Source: an uncultured Prevotella sp.
GTDB taxonomy: Bacteria > Bacteroidota > Bacteroidia > Bacteroidales > Bacteroidaceae
NCBI GenBank assembly: GCA_905234355.1
Contig: CAJOHP010000158.1
Span: forward strand, 1-6,223
DNA: 6,223 nt
Direction: 5' to 3'
Below, piece after piece: positions 1-5,227 of this stretch. The translations under genes and the position numbers were made by a program. Positions within the stretch are counted from its first letter, which is position 1. Each line of letters opens with the position of its first letter. The notes beneath the pieces are model-generated. The model did no database searches. It was not told the DNA's origin and saw only the letters and a program-made list of their open reading frames with translations.

Positions 1-555
1 GCCGAGAAGGGCCTGATGGTGGTGGACGGCTATGCCCACGGCGTGAGCGGCCATGCGGCGCGCTCCGAGGGCGTGAACGCCATCTACGAGGCGCTCGACG
101 ACCTGTGCTTCCTGCGCCACTATCGCTTCGAGCGCGTCAGCGAGCTGCTCGGCCCCACGCTGATGCAGGTCACGCAGGTGGAGAGCGGCACACAGCACAA
201 CGTGGTGCCCGACAGGCTGCACTTCGTCGTAGACATACGCACCAACGAGCGCTACACCAACGAGGAGGTGCTTCGCTTCCTGCAAGAGCGGTGCCGCAGC
301 CAGCTCGTGGCGCGCAGCACACGGCTGCACTCGTCGTGCATAGACAGCGGGCACTGGCTCGTCAGGCGCTGCCGGGACCTGGGCATGGAGCCTTTCGGCT
401 CGCCCACGCTGAGCGACCAGGCACTCATGCCCTTCCCCTCGCTGAAGCTCGGACCGGGACAGAGCAGTCGCAGCCACTCGGCCGACGAGTACATCTGCCG
501 CTCGGAGATAAGCCACGCCATCGACACCTACGGGCGGCTGCTGGCAGACTGTTAG
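1..555 (+). CDS. M20-family metallo-deacylase/peptidase (ArgE/DapE type), 3' part only
   Basis: This reading frame enters from the left edge, so the N-terminal catalytic half with most of the metal ligands lies outside the window; 184 residues remain. What is seen: a dimerisation (lid) domain beginning near residue 9 with GYAHGVSGHAARSEGVNAI, a typical M20 'G..GH...P/R..G.NAI' segment, then HNVVPDRLHFVVDIRT, which matches the strand ending that domain. The C-terminal catalytic segment has LGPGQSSRSHSADEYI, whose His (residue 159 of the visible part) is the conserved last metal ligand of the family. M20 enzymes are cytosolic, two-metal hydrolases of N-acyl amino acids. In Bacteroidota the ArgE-like member acts on N-succinyl/acetyl-citrulline in arginine synthesis, because the pathway there carbamoylates acylated ornithine; that role is inference here. 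A DapE or peptidase role cannot be excluded. The gene ends at TAG 553-555, and no strong terminator hairpin follows. Confidence 0.85.
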   Translation, partial: AEKGLMVVDGYAHGVSGHAARSEGVNAIYEALDDLCFLRHYRFERVSELLGPTLMQVTQVESGTQHNVVPDRLHFVVDIRTNERYTNEEVLRFLQERCRSQLVARSTRLHSSCIDSGHWLVRRCRDLGMEPFGSPTLSDQALMPFPSLKLGPGQSSRSHSADEYICRSEISHAIDTYGRLLADC

Positions 556-588
556 GGGTTTCCCTATCCACTTTTCGGGAAAAACCAC

Positions 589-618
589 TTGCCATGTGCA
601 AAATTATCCGTATCTTTG
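589..618 (+). promoter_or_regulatory. Bacteroidota-type promoter for the glycine-zipper lipoprotein gene
   Basis: The -7 element TATCTTTG (611-618) matches the Bacteroidota consensus TAnnTTTG. A TTG at 589-591 sits 19 nt upstream, where the -33 element is expected. Transcription would start near 623-626, leaving a leader of about 60-70 nt before the start codon at 684 or 696. The 128-bp gap between the M20 gene and this gene holds nothing else I can support; a short CGGT-tatc-ACCG inverted repeat lies in the leader but is too small to call a terminator. Confidence 0.6.
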
Positions 619-683
619 CAACCGACACTGGCAAACGGCGGTTATCACCGTCAGCCATTTTCAGGACCGACTATTCAGAATAA

Positions 684-1539
684 ATGCGACAAGACATGAA
701 AAAGGTAATAGCCCTCTCGCTTAGCGGCATGCTCGTGCTGAGCAGCTGCGGCACAGCTTCAGGCACTGGCGCCTTTGTGGGCGGACAGTTTGGCCATGTG
801 ATAGGTTCGGCCATCGGCGGTATCACGGGCGGCCGCTATGGACACGACGTGGGTTCGCTGATAGGCACCATAGGCGGTGCTGCCGCGGGTGCAGCCATCG
901 GTGCTGCGGTAGACAACAACAACCGTCAGCAGGTGCGCGAGCACCGTGCCGAGGTGCGCCGCCAGCAGCAGGCACGCCGGCAGGACGACAGCTACGGCTA
1001 CGAGGGCGAGGGCGACAGCGGCTACGACCCGCAGGGACGCGGCGACGACCGCATAGACTTCGGGTGCCGGAGGCTCGCGCGGCTACACCCTCTCGCCGGC
1101 CCGCACGGTGGATCCGACGGCCGAGGTGGCCAGCTCCTTCGACGGCTATCGCCTGCACCTCAACCCCGCCATCGAGATACGCAATGCCCGCGTGATAGAT
1201 GCCAACGAGGACGGCGTGCTCACACGCGGCGAGGCATGCAGCGTGGTCTTCGAGATTATGAACAACAGCTCGCAGACGCTCTACAACATACAGCCCACGG
1301 TGGTCGACGTGACAGGCAACAAGCACGTGCACATATCGCCCAACCTGCGCGTGGAGAGCATCCTGCCAGGGCGTGGCGTGCGCTATACGGCCACGGTGCT
1401 GGCCGACGGGCGTCTGAAGGACGGCGAGGTGAGCATACGCATCGCCGTGGCGCAAAACAACAGGGAGATTACGTCGCAGATAAAGGAGTTTACCGTCCCG
1501 ACGCGGAAGAAGGCATACGGAGCTTCAGGCGTTCGGTAG
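684..1539 (+). pseudogene. Glycine-zipper lipoprotein with C-terminal Ig/CARDB-like domain, interrupted by an apparent frameshift
   Basis: Two reading frames together look like one protein of about 285 residues. The first frame begins at ATG 684 (a second ATG at 696, giving MKKVIALSLSGM, is an equally good start). It carries a lipoprotein signal with lipobox LVLSSC, Cys22 counted from 684. A glycine-zipper region follows (about residues 26-76, e.g. GSAIGGITGGRYGHDVGSLIG and GGAAAGAAIGAA), then a charged Arg/Gln-rich and Gly/Tyr/Asp-rich linker. Near 1062-1064 the coding signal moves to the next frame, which continues GAGGSRGYTLSPARTVDPTAEV and then a beta-rich domain with LNPAIEIRNARVIDANEDG up to TAG 1537-1539. 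Skipping one G of GGG 1062-1064 joins the parts smoothly as DFGAGGSRGY. In the first frame the reading stays open to 1910, but into sequence unlike protein and antisense to the rlpA-like gene. The protein would be anchored in the envelope; its exact function is unknown. The break may be a real mutation or a one-base assembly error. A separate gene starting at GTG 1108 is unlikely because it would begin inside the linker without a start signal. Confidence 0.7.
1062..1064 (+). other. Probable one-base indel (frameshift point) in the lipoprotein gene
   Basis: The frame used upstream (codons starting at multiples of three) reads sensibly to Phe at 1059-1061. The frame used downstream has a TAG at 1054-1056, so the switch must happen after 1056. 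Removing one G from the run GGG at 1062-1064 gives Asp-Phe-Gly-Ala-Gly-Gly-Ser, a natural glycine-rich linker. I see no classical slippery heptamer or stop-codon-driven shift site, so programmed frameshifting is not favoured. Confidence 0.55.
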
Positions 1540-2131
1540 GCCTGAGCTGCTGCCACACGGGGCGCAGGAGCGTGTCGTTCTCGGGAAAGGCGAGCTCAAA
1601 CTCTGGTGTGCTGATGTGTGTGGTGTCGCGCAGGGGCGTGTGTGCATTGCCTATGCGCTCGACGACCACCGAGGCGACGCCCTGCGAGAGGATGCCCAGC
1701 TCGCGGGCTGCCCCCCACGAGAGGTCGATGATGCGGCCGCGGCCAAAGGGTCCGCGGTCGTTTACTTTCACCACCACCACGCGTCCCGTGGCCGGGTTGG
1801 TCACCTTCAGCAGCGTGCCGAAGGGAAAGGTGCGGTGGGCGCACGTCAGGCTGTCGTGGTGCAGCCGGTCGCCGTTGGCCGTCTTGCGGCCCGTGGCCCG
1901 CTTGGAGTAGTAGGAGGCAATGCCGCGCTGTGTCTGGGCCATGAGCGGGCAGAGGAGGAATGACAGGTGAGAGAGGAGAAATATGATGAGACAGGCTCTT
2001 AGCGTGACGTTGCGGGCTGTGCCGAGCACTGCGCACTTGCCTTGCGCTGCCCTCTCTGGCCGCCCCGCCGGCCGTATCTCTACCACGGCACAAGACACAC
2101 CGTGCAATAGCAGTCTAATCATATTTCTCAT
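1490..2131 (-). CDS. rlpA: RlpA-like septal-ring/peptidoglycan protein (double-psi beta-barrel), secreted
   Basis: The protein has an RlpA/DPBB domain at about residues 69-160: GIASYYSKRATGRKTANGD, then LTCAHRTFPFGTLLKVTN, then VKVNDRGPFGRGRIIDLS. The invariant Asp-Arg-Gly-Pro motif and the following GR.IDLS are family hallmarks; RlpA proteins bind or cleave denuded peptidoglycan glycan strands. There is no SPOR domain; about 50 further residues of low similarity follow. A hydrophobic segment at about 47-63 ending in LMA|Q looks like a signal peptide for export. It is preceded by an unusual 41-residue Arg/Pro-rich stretch, so the N-terminus is doubtful. ATG 2131 and ATG 2122 are both possible and both lie in the inverted-repeat/heptamer structure described separately; GTG at residue 35 is a third option. 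The gene follows gdhA by 29 bp on the same strand with no visible promoter, suggesting read-through. Its last 50 bp are antisense to the end of the lipoprotein gene. Function by family is well supported, start site is not. Confidence 0.85.
   Translation of the reverse strand: MRNMIRLLLHGVSCAVVEIRPAGRPERAAQGKCAVLGTARNVTLRACLIIFLLSHLSFLLCPLMAQTQRGIASYYSKRATGRKTANGDRLHHDSLTCAHRTFPFGTLLKVTNPATGRVVVVKVNDRGPFGRGRIIDLSWGAARELGILSQGVASVVVERIGNAHTPLRDTTHISTPEFELAFPENDTLLRPVWQQLRPTERLKLRMPSSASGR
1948..1992 (+). repeat. Left arm of a long imperfect inverted repeat
   Basis: Read on the minus strand from 1992, this arm begins GTCTCATCATATTTCTC and continues CT-rich. The right arm (2113-2157, plus strand) begins GTCTAATCATATTTCTC. 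By hand alignment the inner 17 nt match at 16 positions and the following 28 nt at 21. The spacer is 120 bp (1993-2112). This arm encodes the signal peptide of the RlpA-like protein (LIIFLLSHLS). Confidence 0.7.
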
Positions 2132-2157
2132 CTCTCATCTCTCATCTCTCATCTCTC
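2113..2157 (-). repeat. Right arm of the inverted repeat, containing the candidate rlpA start codons
   Basis: This is the partner of the arm at 1948-1992. On the minus strand its inner core reads GAGAAATATGATTAGAC and contains the ATG at 2122 that can start the rlpA-like gene. The left arm has GAGAAATATGATGAGAC on the plus strand, one mismatch in 17. The outer part of this arm is made of the 7-bp tandem repeat, so some of the outer similarity is simple CT-rich sequence; the inner 17 nt is not explained that way. Confidence 0.7.
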
Positions 2158-2160
2158 ATC
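2126..2160. repeat. Tandem 7-bp repeat, five perfect copies (TCTCATC / GATGAGA)
   Basis: Five identical 7-nt units run from 2126 to 2160 and stop directly at the gdhA stop codon (2161-2163, minus strand). On the coding strand of gdhA and rlpA each unit is GATGAGA, so each carries an ATG overlapping a TGA. Because the unit is not a multiple of three, these starts and stops fall in all frames. The last unit holds the ATG at 2131. The array fills the whole gdhA-rlpA gap. Confidence 0.9.
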
Positions 2161-3501
2161 TCACACGATGCCCTGTGCGAGCATGGCCTTGGCCACCTTC
2201 ATGAATCCGGCGACGTTGGCACCCTTCACGTAGTTGATATAGCCTGAGGGCTCCTTGCCATACTTCACGCACTGCTGGTGTATGCCCGACATGATGTGGT
2301 GCAGCCGCTGGTCCACCTCCTCGGCCGTCCACGACATGCGCATGGAGTTCTGTGTCATCTCCAGTCCGCTGGTGGCCACGCCTCCTGCGTTGACGGCCTT
2401 GCCTGGTGCGAAGAGCTGTCCGGCAGCGATGAACTTGCCCACGGCCTCGGCCGTGCATCCCATGTTGCTCACCTCGGCCACGCAGAGCGGATGGTGGGCC
2501 AGTATCTGGTCGGCATCGTCGCCGTTGAGCTCGTTCTGCGTGGCGCAGGGCAGATAGATGTCGGCCTTCTGCTCCCAGGGCTTCTTGCCCTCGAAGAAGG
2601 TGGCGCCGGGGAACTCGTCGGCGTAGGGCTGGCAGATGTCGTTGCCCGAGGCGCGCAGCTCCAGCAGGTAGTCTATCTTCTCGGCGTCGAGGCCGGCCGG
2701 GTCGTAGATGTAGCCGTCGGGCCCGCTGATGGTGATGACCTTGGCGCCCAGCTCGGTGGCCTTCTTGGCGGCGCCCCATGCCACGTTGCCGAAGCCTGAG
2801 AGCGCCACGGTCTTGCCCTTGATGTCGAGCCCGTGGGTCTCCATCATCTGGTGCACGAAGTAGAGCGCGCCGTAGCCGGTGGCCTCCGGGCGCAGTATGG
2901 AGCCGCCCCACTCCAGTCCCTTGCCGGTGAGCGTGGCGCCGTGGAACTGCGAGGTGAGCTTCTTATACATGCCGAAGAGATAGCCTATCTCGCGTCCGCC
3001 CACGCCGATGTCGCCTGCGGGCACGTCCATGTCGGGGCCGATGACCTTGTAGAGCTCTGTCATAAACGCCTGGCAGAAGCGCATGATCTCGGCATCGCTC
3101 TTGCCTCGGGGGGCAAAGTCGCTGCCGCCCTTGCCGCCGCCCATGGGCAGTGTGGTCAGGGCGTTCTTGAAGGTCTGCTCGAAGCCCAGGAACTTCAGGA
3201 TGGACAGGTTGACGGAGGGGTGAAAGCGCAGCCCGCCCTTGTAGGGGCCGATGGCGCTGTTGAACTGCACGCGGTAGCCAATATTGACCTGCACCTCGCC
3301 CTTGTCGTCGACCCAGGGCACGCGGAAGGTGGTGATGCGCTCCGGCTCTACGATGCGCTCCACAATCTTGGCTTTCTCAAATTCTGGGTGCTGGTTATAG
3401 ACGTCCTTGATAGACTCAAGCACTTCCCGCACAGCCTGCAGGAACTCCACTTCGCCCGGATGCTTGCGCTCCAGGCCTTGCATGATTTTCTCTACTTCCA
3501 T
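2161..3501 (-). CDS. gdhA: Glutamate dehydrogenase (hexameric, GdhA type)
   Basis: This 446-residue cytosolic enzyme interconverts 2-oxoglutarate plus ammonia and glutamate, a main route of ammonia assimilation. Length matches the roughly 445-450 residue hexameric GDH family. Key parts: substrate region KGGLRFHPSVN (88-98), PMGGGKGGSDF (119-129) with catalytic Lys124, GPDMDVPAGDIGVGGRE with catalytic Asp164, the Rossmann fold GFGNVAWG (236-243), and C-terminal KAVNAGGVATSGLEM. The segment after the second strand, SGPDGYIYDPAG, resembles clostridial NAD-linked GDH more than the E. coli NADP enzyme, so cofactor preference is open. ATG 3501 (MEVEKIMQ) is chosen: a 25-residue upstream extension to 3576 would cross the promoter -7 element and has no family counterpart. 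The gene has its own promoter and is followed after 29 bp by the rlpA-like gene on the same strand. No defects are seen. Confidence 0.97.
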   Translation of the reverse strand: MEVEKIMQGLERKHPGEVEFLQAVREVLESIKDVYNQHPEFEKAKIVERIVEPERITTFRVPWVDDKGEVQVNIGYRVQFNSAIGPYKGGLRFHPSVNLSILKFLGFEQTFKNALTTLPMGGGKGGSDFAPRGKSDAEIMRFCQAFMTELYKVIGPDMDVPAGDIGVGGREIGYLFGMYKKLTSQFHGATLTGKGLEWGGSILRPEATGYGALYFVHQMMETHGLDIKGKTVALSGFGNVAWGAAKKATELGAKVITISGPDGYIYDPAGLDAEKIDYLLELRASGNDICQPYADEFPGATFFEGKKPWEQKADIYLPCATQNELNGDDADQILAHHPLCVAEVSNMGCTAEAVGKFIAAGQLFAPGKAVNAGGVATSGLEMTQNSMRMSWTAEEVDQRLHHIMSGIHQQCVKYGKEPSGYINYVKGANVAGFMKVAKAMLAQGIV

Positions 3502-3545
3502 AGTGTTACGATTTAATAGATTGTCGGTTTGTAAAAAGAACACCG

Positions 3546-3577
3546 CAAAATTAGGCAAAAATCCGTTATGTACCAAA
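3546..3577 (-). promoter_or_regulatory. Bacteroidota-type promoter of gdhA
   Basis: On the minus strand TTTG (plus 3574-3577) is followed after exactly 20 nt by TAATTTTG (plus 3546-3553), an excellent match to the TTTG/TAnnTTTG consensus. Transcription should begin near 3540, giving a leader of roughly 35-40 nt. Its position also argues against the longer gdhA start at 3576, which would lie at the -33 element. Confidence 0.8.
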
Positions 3578-3580
3578 GGA

Positions 3581-3604
3581 AACGGCCGAAAAGTTTCGGC
3601 CGTT
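3581..3604 (-). terminator. Strong hairpin, probable terminator of the 30-codon ORF
   Basis: A perfect 11-bp inverted repeat, AACGGCCGAAA (3581-3591) and TTTCGGCCGTT (3594-3604), with 2 nt between arms (about 10 bp plus a 4-nt loop in practice). It lies about 25 nt after the stop of the minus-strand small ORF and just upstream of the gdhA -33 element, so it would insulate gdhA from upstream transcription. Only a weak T-rich tail (TTTCCTTTGG) follows on the minus strand. An operator or RNA-stability role is an alternative. Confidence 0.6.
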
Positions 3605-3628
3605 GCTTACATTTTGTCATTAATTAAC

Positions 3629-3721
3629 TTATTCCACGCTTCTGATGCGCTGCTTGATAAACTGCTCGTCGCTGAGCGTAGGCTGCGGCGTCTTGCTGTT
3701 CTTCTGTTTCTTCTTTGCCAT
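3629..3721 (-). CDS. Small ORF of 30 codons, lysine-rich hypothetical protein
   Basis: The ORF runs from ATG 3719-3721 to TAA 3629-3631 and encodes a basic 30-residue peptide: it starts MAKKKQKNSK, has a short TPQPTLSDEQ segment, and ends FIKQRIRSVE. It shows no membrane segment, signal peptide or metal-binding motif. Support for it being a real gene is its placement: a good Bacteroidota promoter lies 38 bp upstream of the ATG, a strong hairpin lies just after the stop, and base composition rises from AT-rich flanks to ordinary coding composition inside the ORF. The start MAKKK with a downstream (S/T)..(E/Q)..I..R pattern is reminiscent, from memory only, of the N-terminus of longer small conserved Bacteroidota proteins, so it might be a truncated relative. 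Function unknown. Confidence 0.55.
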   Translation of the reverse strand: MAKKKQKNSKTPQPTLSDEQFIKQRIRSVE

Positions 3722-3758
3722 AATATATATATAAGGTGGGATTTTGTTTTGTAGTGTG

Positions 3759-3789
3759 CAAATTTACGTTTTTTCCGTGACATGACCAA
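3759..3789 (-). promoter_or_regulatory. Bacteroidota-type promoter of the 30-codon ORF
   Basis: On the minus strand TTG (plus 3787-3789) is followed after 20 nt by TAAATTTG (plus 3759-3766), matching TAnnTTTG. The predicted start of transcription is near 3753-3755, giving a leader of about 32 nt that ends in an alternating AT stretch right before the ATG. Confidence 0.7.
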
Positions 3790-3803
3790 TTTTTCGGGAC
3801 AGT

Positions 3804-3823
3804 TGTGCGCAAGATTTTGCACA
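3804..3823. promoter_or_regulatory. Imperfect palindrome between divergent promoters, possible operator
   Basis: TGTGCGCAA and TTTTGCACA (3804-3823) form an inverted repeat: TGTGC (3804-3808) pairs exactly with GCACA (3819-3823), with further pairing CAA/TTG if two bases are skipped. It lies between the -33 region of the small ORF promoter and the -7 element of the dgt promoter, where a regulator could affect both. No regulator gene is in the window, so the role is speculative. Confidence 0.3.
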
Positions 3824-3853
3824 GCACGGGGTGGCTGTCTCGCATAATTGTTG

Positions 3854-3861
3854 TACCTTTG
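3854..3861 (+). promoter_or_regulatory. Promoter -7 element of dgt
   Basis: TACCTTTG matches the Bacteroidota -7 consensus TAnnTTTG and lies 28 nt before the dgt ATG, implying a leader of about 20-25 nt. No TTG is present at the expected -33 distance, so the promoter is weaker in match than those of gdhA and the small ORF. Confidence 0.55.
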
Positions 3862-3889
3862 CATCCGATAATCGTGCAACCGCAATAAA

Positions 3890-5227
3890 ATGATGAACTG
3901 GAACCAACTCATCTCCAACCGTCGTCTGGGCCAGGAGCACCGCCATCCGGAGCGCCACGACGACCGCACCGAGTTCAAGCGCGACTACGACCGTCTGATT
4001 TTCTCGGCCCCGTTCCGTCGCCTGCAGAACAAGACACAGGTGTTTCCCCTGCCTGGCAGCGTCTTCGTGCATAACCGCCTGACCCACTCGCTCGAGGTGG
4101 CCAGCGTGGGCATGTCGCTGGGCAACGATGTGGCGGCACAGCTGCAGCGCCGGCATCCCGGGCTCAGCCCGCTGGTGGGCGAGCTGGGGCAGATAGTGGC
4201 CACGGCCTGTCTGGCCCACGACATGGGCAATCCGCCTTTCGGCCATAGTGGCGAGAAAGCCATCCAGACGTTTTTCACCGAGGGCAAGGGTCAGTACCTG
4301 CGCGACGGGGTGTCGGCACCGTTCTGGGACGACATCACCCACTTCGAGGGCAATGCCAACGCCTTCCGCCTGCTCACCCATCAGTTTCTGGGGCGGCGTC
4401 CGGGCGGCTTTGTGATGACCTACTCCACGCTGGCCGCCATCGTGAAATACCCGCATGCCTCGTCGGCCGCAGGGCGTAAGGGCAAGTTCGGGTTCTTCTG
4501 CAGCGAGGCCCCGACCTATCAGCGCATCGCCTCGGAGCTGGGCATACGCCAGCTGTCGGCGCCGTGCGAGCCGCTACGCTATGCGCGCCACCCGCTGGTC
4601 TATCTCGTTGAGGCGGCCGACGACATCTGCTATGAGATCATGGACCTGGAGGACGCCCAGAAGCTGAAGATACTCTCGTTTGAGGAGACGGCGCGCCTGC
4701 TTCTTGGCTTCTTCTCTGCCGATGTGCAGGAGCGGCTGATGCAGCGCATCCGCGACGAGCAGCTCACCGACGAGAACGAGCAGATGCAGTATCTGCGGGC
4801 GTGCGTCATCGGCAAGCTGGAGAATGCGTGTGTGAAAGCGTTTGTGGACAACGAGGACAGGATACTCGACGGCACGTTCGACGGCAGTCTCATCGACCAT
4901 ATCGGCCCCTTGGAGCACGAGGCCTACGAGCACTGCGTGCGGGTGTCGAAGGCGCGCATCTACCGCAGCAAACCCGTGCTCGACGTGGAGCTCTCGGGCT
5001 ACCGCATCATGGCCACGCTCATGGAGCTGATGCTCGAGGCCATAGAGCATCCCGACCGCTACTACTCACAGCAGCTCATAGGGCGTGTGAGCAGCCAGTA
5101 CGACATAGAGAGCACCGACCTGGAGCAGCGCGTCATGGCCGTCATCGACTACATCAGCGGCATGACCGACGTCTATGCCCTCGATGTCTACCAGAAGATA
5201 TGCGGCATCTCGCTGCCTATCGTGTAG
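3890..5227 (+). CDS. dgt: Deoxyguanosinetriphosphate triphosphohydrolase-like protein (dNTPase, HD superfamily)
   Basis: This 445-residue cytosolic enzyme belongs to the Dgt/SAMHD1-like family, which hydrolyses dNTPs to the deoxynucleoside and triphosphate and so helps control the dNTP pool and replication fidelity. The start has the family signature RDYDRLIFSAPFRRLQNKTQVFPL (residues 31 onward). The HD metal site is complete: His66 in NRLTHSLEV, His110-Asp111 in CLAHDMGNPPFGHSGE, and Asp244 in EAADDICYEIMD. HFEGNANAFRLL (about 151-162) is another conserved family stretch. Length is in the usual range for bacterial dGTPases. Two adjacent ATGs (3890 and 3893) could each start it, after the A-rich AATAAA leader typical of this phylum; no clear Shine-Dalgarno site is seen. 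Its end overlaps the convergent DsbD-like gene by 11 bp. The exact dNTP preference cannot be read from sequence. Confidence 0.95.
   Translation: MMNWNQLISNRRLGQEHRHPERHDDRTEFKRDYDRLIFSAPFRRLQNKTQVFPLPGSVFVHNRLTHSLEVASVGMSLGNDVAAQLQRRHPGLSPLVGELGQIVATACLAHDMGNPPFGHSGEKAIQTFFTEGKGQYLRDGVSAPFWDDITHFEGNANAFRLLTHQFLGRRPGGFVMTYSTLAAIVKYPHASSAAGRKGKFGFFCSEAPTYQRIASELGIRQLSAPCEPLRYARHPLVYLVEAADDICYEIMDLEDAQKLKILSFEETARLLLGFFSADVQERLMQRIRDEQLTDENEQMQYLRACVIGKLENACVKAFVDNEDRILDGTFDGSLIDHIGPLEHEAYEHCVRVSKARIYRSKPVLDVELSGYRIMATLMELMLEAIEHPDRYYSQQLIGRVSSQYDIESTDLEQRVMAVIDYISGMTDVYALDVYQKICGISLPIV

Noticed and set aside
640..655. Short inverted repeat CGGT-tatc-ACCG in the lipoprotein leader as a terminator of the M20 gene
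   Set aside because: Only a 4-bp stem, no T-run, and it lies downstream of the next gene's promoter.
1065..1910. Continuation of the lipoprotein first frame to 1910
   Set aside because: After about 1064 it reads Arg/Gly/His-rich sequence without domain character and runs antisense through the rlpA-like DPBB domain; the adjacent frame carries the sensible protein.
2126..2160. Heptamer array as a CRISPR-like array
   Set aside because: Units are 7 bp with no spacers; it is a simple tandem repeat.
1983..2204. Plus-strand ORF of 73 codons through the inverted-repeat core
   Set aside because: It is antisense to the rlpA-like start and runs into the 3' end of gdhA. Its resemblance to a signal peptide comes from the inverted repeat itself.
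2833..3516. Long plus-strand ORF (227 codons) antisense to gdhA
   Set aside because: GC-rich coding DNA often leaves the antisense frame open; composition is Ala/Gly/Val/His-rich with no motif, while gdhA on the other strand is unmistakable.
3502..3576. N-terminal extension of gdhA to ATG 3576
   Set aside because: It overlaps the promoter -7 and -33 elements and is AT-rich noncoding in composition; family length fits the start at 3501.
3764..4456. Minus-strand ORF (230 codons) across the dgt start
   Set aside because: It lies antisense to the dgt HD domain and crosses the dgt promoter; no recognisable motif.
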